Below are positions 37,065 to 48,200 of a stretch of DNA of 64,000 nucleotides, one piece after another; within the stretch, counting starts at the first letter, position 1, and every line of letters begins with the position of its first letter. The notes under the pieces were generated by a model. That model made no database searches, was not told the origin of the DNA, and was given only the letters and a program-made list of their open reading frames with translations. The stretch is taken from positions 19,222,881-19,286,880 of the forward strand of contig OY776122.1 in the NCBI GenBank assembly GCA_963675135.1, in the 5' to 3' direction. Source of the stretch: Galeopsis tetrahit (lineage: Eukaryota; Streptophyta; Magnoliopsida; Lamiales; Lamiaceae). The position numbers were made by a program, and so were the translations under genes.

Positions 37065-39690
37065 GTGGAGACGTTTTTTGAATTTGAGGCGTCGGGTGCG
37101 GAGTTTTTGACGTCGTCGCCCATAGCCAAATTGCGCGCACGCTTGTGCGCCGTTTTTATAAATTTTTCAGATTGCCTCCCGAGTTTGAATTTCCCACTGA
37201 ATTGGACATAGACTCAATTGTGTCAAGAAAGTTTTTGAATTTGAGGCCTCGGGTGCGGAGTTTTTGACGTCGTCGCCCATAGCCAAACTTGCGCGCATGG
37301 TTGTGTGCCGTTTTTACAAAGTTTTCAGATTGCCTCCCAGGTTTGCATCCCTCACTGAATTGGCCATAGAATCAATTGTGTCGAGACGGTTTTTGAATTT
37401 GAGGCCTCGGGTGCGAAGTTTTTAACGTCGTCGCCCATAGCCAAATTTGCGCATGCTTGTGCGCCGTTTTTACAAAGTTTTCAGATTGCCTCCCGGGTTT
37501 GCATCTCCCACTGAATTGGCCATAGAATCAATTGTGTCGAGAAAGTTTTTGAATTTGAGGCCTTGGGTGCGATGTTTTTGACGTCGTCGCCCATAGCCAA
37601 ACTTGCGCGCATGGTTGTGTGTCATTTTTACAAAGTTTTCAGATTGCCTCCCAGGTTTGCATCCCTCACTGAATTGGCCATAGAATCAATTGTGTCGAGA
37701 CGGTTTTTGAATTTGAGGCCTCGGGTGCAATATTTTTAACGTCGTCGCCCATAGCCAAATTTGCGCATGCTTGTGCGCCGTTTTTACATAGTTTTCAGAT
37801 TGGCTCCCGGGTTTGCATCTCCCACTGAATGGGCCATAGAATCAATTGTGTCGAGAAAGGTTTTGAATTTGAGACCTCGGGTGCGGAGTTTTTGACGTCG
37901 TCGCCCATAGCCAAACTTGCGCGCATGGTTGTATGCCGTTTTTACAAATTTTTAGATTGCCTCCCTGGTTTGCATCCCTCACTGAATTGGCCATAGAATC
38001 AATATTGTCGAGACGGTTTTTGAATTTGAGGCCTCGGGTGCAGAGTTTTTGACTTCGTCGCCCATAGCCAAATTGCGCGAATGTTTGTGCGCCATTTTTA
38101 CAAAGTTTTCAGATTGCCTCCCGGGTTTGCATTTCCAACTGAATTGGCCATAGAATCAATTGTGTCGAGAAAGGTTTTGAATTTGAGGCCTCGGGTGCGG
38201 AGTTTTGGACGTCGTCGCCCATAGTCAAACTTGCGCGCATGGTTGTGTGCCGTTTTTACAAAGTTTTCAGATTGCCTCCCTGGTTTGCATTCCTCACTGA
38301 ATTGGCCATAGAATCAATTGTGTCGAGACGGTTTTTGAATTTGAGGCCTCGGGTGCAGAGTTTTTGACTTCGTCGCCCATAGCCAAATTGAGCGCATGCT
38401 TGTGCGCCGTTTTTACAAAGTTTTCAGATTGCCTCCCGGGTTTGCATTTCCCACTGAATTGGCCATAGAATCAATTGTGTCGAGAAAGTTTTTGAATTTG
38501 AGGCCTCGGGTGCGGAGTTTTTTACGTCGTCGCGCATAACCAAACTTGCGTGCATGGTTGTGTGCCGTTTTTATAAAGTTTTCAGATTGCCTCCTAGGTC
38601 TGTATCCTTCACTGAATTGGCCATAGAATCAATTGTGTCGAGAAATTTTTGAATTTGAGGCCTCGGGTGCAGAGTTTTTGACGTCGTCGCCCATAGCCAA
38701 ACTTGCGCGCATGGTTGTGTGCCGTTTTTACAAAGTTTTCAGATTGCCTCCCAGGTTTGCATCCCTCACTGAATTGGCAATAGAATCAATTGTGTCGAGA
38801 CGGTTTTTGAATTTGAGGCCTTGGGTGCGGAGTTTTTGACGTCGTCGCCCATAGCCAAATTGCGCGCACGCTTGTGTGCCGTTTTTACAAAGTTTTCAGA
38901 TTGCCTTCCGGGTTTGCATTTCCAACTGAATTGGCCATAAATCAATTGTGTCGAGAAAGGTTTTGAATTTGAGGCCTCGGGTGCGGAGTTTTGGACGTCG
39001 TCGCCCATAGTCAAACTTGCGCGCATGGTTGTGTGCCGTTTTTACAAAGTTTTCAGATTGCCTCCCTGGTTTGCATCCCTCACTGAATTGGCCATAGAAT
39101 CAATTGTGTCGAGACGGTTTTTGAATTTGAGGCCTCAGGTGGAGAGTTTTTGACTTCGTCGCCCATAGCCAAATTGCGCGCATGCTTGTGCGCCGTTTTT
39201 ACAAAGTTTTCAGATTGCCTCCCGGGTTTGCATTTCCCACTGAATTGGCCATAGAATCAATTGTGTCGAGAAAGTTTTTGAATTTGAGGCCTCGGGTGCG
39301 GAGTTTTTGACGTCGTCGCGCATAACCAAACTTGCGTGCATGGGTGTGTGCCGTTTTTACAAAGTTTTCAGATTGCCTCCTAGGTCTGTATCCTTCACTG
39401 AATTGGCCATAGAATCAATTGTGTCGAGAAATTTTTGAATTTGAGGCCTCGGGTGCAGAGTTTTTGACGTCGTCGCCCATAGCCAAACTTGCGCGCATGG
39501 TTGTGTGCCGTTTTTACAAAGTTTTCAGATTGCCTCCCAGGTTTGCATCCCTCACTGAATTGGCAATAGAATCAATTGTGTCGAGACGGTTTTTGAATTT
39601 GAGGCCTTGGGTGCGGAGTTTTTGACGTCGTCGCCCATAGCCAAATTGCGCGCACGCTTGTGTGCCGTTTTTACAAAGTTTTCAGATTGC
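36920..39690. repeat. ~2.7 kb block duplicated from 22,920-25,690 (copy 2)
   Basis: Right partner of the ~14,000 offset pair. It starts within the last monomer of the 1,260 bp array and carries the same monomer order: GGCGTCGGG, TATAAATTTTTCAG, GGCCTTGGGTGCGATG, ATTGGCTCCC, CAATATTGTCGAG, GTTTTGGACG, CAAATTGAGCGC, CGCATAACC. Private changes include GCAATATTTTTAACG at 37,727, GAGACCTCGGG at 37,871 and GTTTTTTACGTCG at 38,516. Confidence 0.85.
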
Positions 39691-39692
39691 CT
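38166..39692. repeat. 787 bp (5-monomer) higher-order repeat, two copies
   Basis: GAGAAAGGTTTTG followed by GTTTTGGACG occurs at about 38,166 and 38,952, and GTGTCGAGAAATTTTTG at 38,630 and 39,416, a 786 base step because of one lost base near 38,939 (CCATAAATC). The second copy carries GGAGAGTTTTTGAC, as in copy 3 at 24-27 kb. It lies inside the block copied from 22.9-25.7 kb, so that duplication moved an existing pentamer array. Confidence 0.83.
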
Positions 39693-40859
39693 CTCGGGTT
39701 TGCATCTCCAGCTGAATTGGCTATAGAATCAATTGTGTCGAGAAAATTTTTGAATTTGAGGCCTCGGGTGCGGAGTTTTTGACGTCGTCGCCCATAGCCA
39801 AACTTGAGCGCAAGGTTGTGTGCCATTTTTACAAAGTTTTCAGATTGCCTCCCAGGTTTGCATCCCTCACTGAATTGGCCATAGAATCAATTGTGTGGAG
39901 ACGGTTTTTGAATTTGAGGCGTCGGGTGCGGAGTTTTTGACGTCGTCGCCCATAGCCAAATTGCGCGAATGCTTGTGCGCCATTTTTACAAAGTTTTCAG
40001 ATTGCCTCCCGGGTTTGCATTTCCAACTGAATTGGCCATAGAATCAATTGTGTCGAGAAAGGTTTTGAATTTGAGGCCTCGGGTGCGGAGTTTTGGACGT
40101 CGTCGCCCATAGTCAAACTTGCGCGCATGGTTGTGTGCCGTTTTTACAAAGTTTTCAGATTGCCTCCCTGGTTTGCATTCCTCACTGAATTGTCCATAGA
40201 ATCAATTGTGTCGAGACGGTTTTTGAATTTGAGGCCTCGGGTGCAGAGTTTTTGACTTCGTCGCCCATAGCCAAATTGAGCGCATGCTTGTGCGCCGTTT
40301 TTACAAAGTTTTCAGATTGCCTCCCGGGTTTGCATTTCCCACTGAATTGGCCATAGAATCAATTGTGTCGAGAAAGTTTTTGAATTTGAGGCCTCGGGTG
40401 CGGAGTTTTTGACGTCGTCGCGCATAACCAAACTTGCGTACATGGTTGTGTGCCATTTTTACAAAGTTTTCAGATTGCCTCCTAGGTCTGTATCCTTCAC
40501 TGAATTGGCCATAGAATCAATTGTGTCGAGAAATTTTTGAATTTGAGGCCTCGGGTGCAGAGTTTTTGACGTCGTCGCCCATAGCCAAACTTGCGCGCAT
40601 GGTTGTGTGCCGTTTTTACAAAGTTTTCAGATTGCCTCCCAGGTTTGCATCCCTCACTGAATTGACAATAGAATTAATTGTGTCGAGACGGTTTTTGAAT
40701 TTGAGGCCTTGGGTGCGGAGTTTTTGACGTCGTCGCCCATAGCCAAATTGCGCGCACGCTTGTGTGCCGTTTTTACAAAGTTTTCAGATTGCCTCCCGAG
40801 TTTGAATTTCCCACTGAATTGGACATAGACTCAATTGTGTCAAGAAAGTTTTTGAATTT

Positions 40860-41006
40860 GAGGCCTCGGGTGCGGAGTTTTTGACGTCGTTGCCCATAGC
40901 CAAACTTGCGCGCATGGTTGTGTGCCATTTTTCGATTGCCTCCCTGGTTTGCATACCTCACTGAATTGGCCATAGAATCAATTGTGTCGAGACGGTTTCT
41001 GAATTT
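40860..41006. repeat. Truncated monomer (147 bp, 11 bp deletion)
   Basis: Anchor spacing here is 147 rather than 158. The unit reads GTGCCATTTTTCGATTGCC, so the ACAAAGTTTTCA stretch after the T-tract is missing. It also carries GTCGTTGCCC and CATACCTCACTG. This removes one of the two closely spaced T-tracts that nearly all other monomers have. Confidence 0.85.
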
Positions 41007-43654
41007 GAGGCCTCGGGTGCAAAGTTTTTAACGTCGTCGCCCATAGCCAAATTTGGGCATGCTTGTGCGCCGTTTTTACAAAGTTTTCAGATTGCCTCCC
41101 GGGTTTGCATCTCCCACTGAATTGGCCATAGAATCAATTATGTCGAGAAAGTTTTTGAATTTGAGGCCTCGGGTGCGATGTTTTTGACGTCGTCGCCCAT
41201 AGCCAAACTTGCGCGCATGGTTGTGTGCCGTTTTTACAAAGTTTTCAGATTGCCTCCCAGGTTTGCATCCCTCACTGAATTTGCCATAGAATCAATTTTA
41301 TCGAGACGGTTTTTGAATTTGAGGCCTCGGGTGTAGAATTTTTGACTTCGTCGCCCATAGCCAAATTGCGCGCATGCTTGTGCGCCATTTTTACAAAGTT
41401 TTCAGATTGCCTCCCGGGTTTGCATTTCCAACTGAATTGGCCATAGAATCAATTGTGTCGAGAAAGGTTTTGAATTTGAGGCCTCGGGTGCGGAGTTTTT
41501 GACGTCGTCGCCCATAGTCAAACTTGCGTGCATGGTTGTGTGCCGTTTTTACAAAGTTTTCAGATTGCCTCCTAGGTCTGTATCCTTCACTGAATTGGCC
41601 ATAGAATCAATTGTGTCGTGAAATTTTTGAATTTGAGGCCTCGGGTGCAGAGTTTTTGACGTCGTCGCCCATAGCCAAACTTGCGCGCATGGTTGTGTGC
41701 CGTTTTTACAAAGTTTTCAGATTGCCTCCCAGGTTTGCATCCCTCACTGAATTGGCAATAGAATCAATTGTGTCGAGACGGTTTTTGAATTTGAGGCCTT
41801 GGGTGCGGAGTTTTTGACGTCGTCGCCCATAGCCAAATTGCGCGCACGCTTGTGTGACGTTTTTACAAAGTTTTCAGATTGCCTCTCGGGTTTGCATTTC
41901 CAGCTGAATTGGCTATAGAATCAATTGTGTCGAGAAATTTTTTGAATTTGAGGCCTCGGGTGCGGAGTTTTTGACGTCGTCGCCCATAGACAAACTTGCG
42001 CGCATGGTTGTGTGCCGTTTTTACAAAGTTTTCAGATTGCCTCCCAGGTTTGCATCCCTCACTGAATTGGCCATAGAATCAATTGTGTCGAGAAGGTTTT
42101 TGAATTTGAGGCCTCGGGTGCGGACTTTTTGACGTCGTCGCCCATAGCCAAATTGCGCACACGCTTGTGCGTCGTTTTTACAAAGTTTTCAGATTGCCTC
42201 TCGGGTTTGCATTTTCAGCTGAATTGGCTATAGAATCAATTGTGTCGAGAAAATTTTTGAATTTGAGGCCTCGGGGGCGGAGTTTTTGACATCGTCGCCC
42301 ATAGCCAAATTGCGCGCACGCTTGTGCGTCGTTTTTACAAAGTTTTCAGATTGCCTCCCGTGTTTGCACTTCCAGCTGAATTGGCTATAGAATCAATTGT
42401 GTCGAGAAAATTTTTGAATTTGAGGCCTCGGGTGCGGAGTTTTTGACGTCGTCGCCCATAGCCAAACTTGAGCGCAAGGTTGTGTGCCATTTTTACAAAG
42501 TTTTCAGATTGCCTCCCAGGTTTGCATCCCTCACTGAATTGGCCATAGAATCAATTGTGTGGAGACGGTTTTTGAATTTGAGGCGTCGGGTGCGGAGTTT
42601 TTGACGTCGTCGCCCATAGCCAAATTGCGCGCACGCTTGTGCGCCGTTTTTATAAAGTTTTCAGATTGCCTCCCGAGTTTGAATTTCCCACTGAATTGGA
42701 CATAGACTCAATTGTGTCAAGAAAGTTTTTGAATTTGAGGCCTCGGGTGCGGAGTTTTTGACGTCGTCGCCCATAGCCAAACTTGCGCGCATGGTTGTGT
42801 GCCGTTTTTACAAAGTTTTCAGATTGCCTCCCAGGTTTGCATCCCTCACTGAATTGGCCATAGAATCAATTGTGTCGAGACGGTTTTTGAATTTGAGGCC
42901 TGGGGTGCGAAGTTTTTAACGTCGTCGCCCATAGCCAAATTTGCGCATGCTTGTGCGCCGTTTTTACAAAGTTTTCAGATTGCCTCCCGGGTTTGCATCT
43001 CCCACTGAATTGGCCATAGAATCAATTATGTCGAGAAAGTTTTTGAATTTGAGGCCTCAGGTGCGATGTTTTTGACGTCGTCGCCCATAGCCAAATTTGC
43101 GCGCATGGTTGTGTGCCATTTTTACAAAGTTTTCAGATTGCCTCCCGGGTTTGCATCTCCCACTGAATTGGTCATAGACTCAATTGTGTCAAGAAAGTTT
43201 TTGAATTTGAGGCCTCGGGTGCGGAGTTTTTGACGTCGTCGCCCATAGCCAAATTGCGCGCACGCTTGTGTGCCGTTTTTACAAAGTTTTCAGATTGCCT
43301 CCCAGGTTTGCATCCCTCACTGAATTGGCCATAGAATCAATTGTGTCGAGACGGTTTTTGAATTTGAGGCCTCGGGTGCGGAGTTTTTGACGTCGTCGCC
43401 CATAGCCAAATTGCGCGCACGCTTGTGCGCCATTTTTACAAAGTTTTCAGATTGCCTCCCGGGTTTGAATTTCCCACTGAATTGGCCATAGAATCAATTG
43501 TGTCAAGAAAGTTTTTGAATTTGAGGCCTCATGTGCAGAGTTTTTGACGTCGTCGCCCATAGCAAAACTTGCGCGCATGGTTGTGTGCCGTTTTTACAAA
43601 GTTTTCAGATTGCCTACCAGGTTTGCATCCCTCACTGAATTGGCCATATAATCA

Positions 43655-44650
43655 ATTGTGTCGAGACGGTTTCTGAATTTGAGGCCTCGGGTGCAAAGTT
43701 TTTAACGTCGTCGCCCATAGCCAAATTTGCGCATGCTTGTGCGCCGTTTTTACAAAGTTTTCAGATTGCCTCCCGGGTTTGTATCTCCCACTGAATTGGC
43801 CATAGAATCAATTATGTCGAGAAAGTTTTTGAATTTGAGGCCTCGGGTGCGATGTTTTTGACGTCGTCGGCCATAGCCAAACTTGCGCGCATGGTTGTGT
43901 GTCATTTTTACAAAGTTTTCAGATTGACTCCCAGGTTTGCATCCCTCACTGAATTGGCCATAGAATCAATTGTGTCGAGACGGTTTTTGAATTTGAGGCC
44001 TCGGGTGCAATGTTTTTAACGTCGTCGCCCATAGCCAAATTTGCGCATGCTTGTGCGCCGTTTTTACATAGTTTTCAGATTGGCTCCCGGGTTTGCATCT
44101 CCCACTGAATGGGCCATAGAATCAATTGTGTCGAGAAAGGTTTTGAATTTGAGGCCTCGGGTGCGGAGTTTTTGACGTCGTCGCCCATAGCCAAACTTGC
44201 GCGCATGGTTGTATGCCGTTTTTACAAATTTTTAGATTGCCTCCCTGGTTTGCATCCCTCACTGAATTGGCCATAGAATCATTTGTGTCGAGATGGTTTT
44301 TGAATTTGAGGCCTCGGGTGCAGAGTTTTTGACTTCGTCGCCCATAGCCAAATTGCGCGAATGATTGTGCGCCATTTTTACAAAGTTTTCAGATTGCCTC
44401 CCGGGTTTGCATTTCCCACTGAATTGGCCAGAGAATCAATTGTGTCGAGAAAGTTTTTGAATTTGAGGCCTCGGGTGCAGAGTTTTTGATGTCGTCGCCC
44501 ATAGCCAAACTTGCGCGCATGGTTGTGTGCCGTTTTTACAAATTTTTAGATTGCCTCCCTGGTTTGCATCCCTCACTGAATTGGCCATAGAATCATTTGT
44601 GTCGAGATGGTTTTTGAATTTGAGGCCTCGGGTGCAGAGTTTTTGACTTC
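43655..44650. repeat. ~1 kb block duplicated at 63,001-64,000
   Basis: Markers GGTTTCTGAATTTG, GGGTTTGTATCTCCC, CAATTATGTCG, GTCGTCGGCC, ATTGACTCCC, GCAATG, ATTGGCTCCC, TGAATGGGCC, TTTTTAGATTGCC, CATTTGTGTCGAGATGG and GCGAATGATTG appear in the same order at both places. AGAATCATTT at 44,275 and 63,621 fixes the offset at 19,346 (123 monomers). The right copy runs off the end of the window. Confidence 0.8.
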
Positions 44651-45299
44651 GTCGCCCATAGCCAAATTGCGTGAATGATTGTGCGCCATTTTTACAAAGT
44701 TTTCAGATTGCCTCCCGGGTTTGCATTACCCACTGAATTGGCCATAGAATCAATTGTGTCGAGAAAGTTTTTGAATTTGAGGCCTCGGGTGCGGAGTTTT
44801 TGACGTCGTCGCGCATAACCAAACTTGCGTGCATGGTTGTGTGCCGTTTTTACAAAGTTTTCAGATTGCCTCCGAGGTTTGCATCCCTCACTGAATTGGC
44901 AATAGAATCAATTGTGTCGAGACGGTTTTTGAATTTGAGGCCTTGGGTGCGGAGTTTTTGACGTCGTCGCCCATAGCCAAATTGCGCGCACGCTTGTGTG
45001 CCGTTTTTACAAAGTTTTCAGATTGCCTCTCGGGTTTGCATTGCCAGCTGAATTGGCTATAGAATCAATTGTGTCGAGAAAATTTTTGAATTTGAGGCCT
45101 CGGGTGCGGAGTTTTTGACGTCGTCGCCCATAGACAAACTTGCGCCCATGGTTGTGTGCCGTCTTTACAAAGTTTTTAGATTGCCTCCCAGGTTTGCATC
45201 CCTCACTGAATTGGCCATAGAATCAATTGTGTCGAGACGGTTTTTGAATTTGAGGCCTCGGGTGCGGAGTTTTTGACGTCGTCGCCCATAGCCAAATTG

Positions 45300-48200
45300 C
45301 GCGCACGCTTGTGCGCCGTTTTTACAAAGTTTTCAGATTGCCTCCCGGGTTTGAGTTTCCCACTGAATTGGCCATAGAATCAATTGTGTCAAGAAAGTTT
45401 TTGAATTTGAGGCCTCGGGTGCAGAGTTTTTGACGTCGTCGCCCATAGCCAAACTTGCGCGCATGGTTGTGTGCCATTTTTACAAAGTTTTCAGATTGCC
45501 TCCCAGGTTTGCATCCCTCACTCAATTGGCCATAGAATCAATTGTGTCAAGACGGTTTTGGAATTTGAGGCCTCGGGTGCGGTGTTTTTGACGTCGTCGC
45601 CCATAGCCAAATTGCGCGCACGCTTGTGCGCCGTTTTTACAAAGTTTTCAGATTACCTCTCGGGTTTGCATTTCCAGCTGAATTGGCCATAGAATCAATT
45701 GTGTCGAGAAAATTTTTGAATTTGAGGCCTCGGGTGCGGAGTTTTTGACGTCGTCGCCCATAGCCAAACTTGCGCGCATGGTTGTTTGCCGTTTTTACAA
45801 AAGTTTTCAGATTGCCTCCCAGGTTTTCATCCTTCACTGAATTGGCCATAAAATCAATTGTGTCGAGACGTTTTTGAATTTGAGGTCTCGGGTGCAGTGT
45901 TTTTGACGTCGTGGTCCATAGCCAAATTGCAAGCATGCTTGTGAGCCATTTTTACAAAGTTTTCAGATTGCATCCCGGGTTAGCATTCCCCACTGAATTG
46001 GCCATAGAATCAATTTTGTCAAGAAGGATTTTGAATTTGACGCATCAGGTGCAGAGTTTTTGACGTCGTAGCGCATAGCCAAACTTGCGCGCATGGTTGT
46101 GTGCCCTTTTTCCAAAGTTTTCAGATTGCCTCCCAGGTTTGCATCCCTCACTGAATTGGCAGTAAAATCAATTGTGTCGAGACGGTTTTTGAATTTGAGG
46201 CCTCGGGTGCAAAGTTTTTAACGTCGTCGCCCAGAGCCAAATTTGCGCATGCTTGTGCGCCGTTTTTACAAAGTTTTCAGATTGCCTCCCGGGTTTGCAT
46301 CTCCCACTGAATTGGCCATAGAATAAATTGTGTCGAGAAAGGTTTTGAATTTGAGGCCTCGGGTGCGGAGTTTTTGACGTCGTCGCCCATAGCCAAACTT
46401 GCGCGCATGGTTGTGTGCCGTTTTTACAAAGTTTTCAGATTGCCTCCGAGGTTTGCATCCCTCACTGAATTGGCAATAGAATCAATTGTGTCGAGACGGT
46501 TTTTGAATTTGAGGCCTTGGGTGCGGAGTTTTTGACGTCGTCGCCCATAGCCAAATTGCGCGCACGCTTGTGTGCCGTTTTTACAAAGTTTTCAGATTGC
46601 CTCTCGGGTTTGCATTTCCAGCTGAATTGGCTATAGAATCAATTGTGTCGAGAAAATTTTTGAATTTGAGGCCTCGGGTGCGGAGTTTTTGACGTCGTCG
46701 CCCATAGACAAACTTGCGCGCATGGTTGTGTGCCGTCTTTACAAAGTTTTCAGATTGCCTCCCAGGTTTGCATCCCTCACTGAATTGGCCATAGAATCAA
46801 TTGTGTCGAGACGGTTTTTGAATTTGAGGCCTCGGGTGCGGAGTTTTTGACGTCGTCGCCCATAGCCAAATTGCGCGCACGCTTGTGCGCCATTTTTACA
46901 AAGTTTTCAGATTGCCTCCCGGGTTTGCATCTCCCACTGAATTGGCCATAGAATAAATTGTGTCGAGAAAGGTTTTGAATTTGAGGCCTCGGGTGCGGAG
47001 TTTTTGACGTCGTCGCCCATAGCCAAACTTGCGCGCATGGTTGTGTGCCATTTTTACAAAGTTTTCAGATTGCCTCCGAGGTTTGCATCCCTCACTGGAT
47101 TGGCAATAGAATCAATTGTGTCGAGACGGTTTTTGAATTTGAGGCCTTGGGTGCGGAGTTTTTGACGTCGTCGCCCATAGCCAAATTGCGCGCACGCTTG
47201 TGTGCCGTTTTTACAAAGTTTTCAGATTGCCTCTCGGGTTTGCATTTCCAGCTGAATTGGCTATAGAATCAATTGTGTCGAGAAAATTTTTGAATTTGAG
47301 GCCTCGGGTGCGGAGTTTTTGACGTCGTCGCCCATAGACAAACTTGCGCGCATGGTTGTGTGCCGTCTTTACAAAGTTTTCAGATTGCCTCCCAGGTTTG
47401 CATCCCTCACTGAATTGGCCATAGAATCAATTGTGTCGAGACGGTTTTTGAATTTGAGGCCTCGGGTGCGGAGTTTTTGACGTCGTCGCCCATAGCCAAA
47501 TTGCGCGCACGCTTGTGCGCCGTTTTTACAAAGTTTTCAGATTGCCTCCCGGGTTTGAGTTTCCCACTGAATTGGCCATAGAATCAATTGTGTCAAGAAA
47601 GTTTTTGAATTTGAGGCCTCGGGTGCAGAGTTTTTGACGTTGTCGCCCATAGCCAAACTTGCGCGCATGGTTGTGTGCCGTTTTTACAAAGTTTTCAGAT
47701 TGCCTCCGAGGTTTGCATCCCTCACTGAATTGGCAATAGAATCAATTGTGTTGAGACGGTTTTTGAATTTGAGGCCTTGGGTGCGGAGTTTTTGACGTCG
47801 TCGCCCATAGCCAAATTGCGCGCACGCTTGTGTGCCGTTTTTACACTGTTTTCAGATTGCCTCTCGGGTTTGCATTTCCAGCTGAATTGGCTATAGAATC
47901 AATTGTGTCGAGAAAATTTTTGAATTTGAGGCCTCGGGTGCGGAGTTTTTGACGTCGTCGCCCATAGCCAAATTGCGCGCACGCTTGTGCGTCGTTTTTA
48001 CAAAGTTTTCAGATTGCCTCCCGGGTTTGAGTTCCCCACTGAATTGGCCATAGAATCAATTGTGTCAAGAAAGTTTTTGAATTTGAGGCCTCGGGTGCAG
48101 AGTTTTTGACGTCGTCGCCCATAGCCAAACTTGCGCGCATGGTTGTGTGCCATTTTTACAAAGTTTTCAGATTGCCTCCCAGGTTTGCATCCCTCACTCA

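Larger units (their letters stand above)
39692..45300. repeat. Mixed array with shuffled pentamer-derived and dimeric monomers
   Basis: About 36 monomers. The GAGAAATTTTTG/GGCCTTGGG pair recurs at 40,518 and 41,608, 1,102 and about 1,090 bases after the previous ones, the shortfall from whole monomers coming from a truncated unit at 40,860. About 41,900-43,100 matches the CATAGACAAAC to GCGATG order of 16.2-17.3 kb. From about 43,655 begins a segment also seen at 63,001-64,000. A dimer with CATTTGTGTCGAGATGG is tandemly doubled near 44,277 and 44,590. No gene is visible. Confidence 0.82.
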
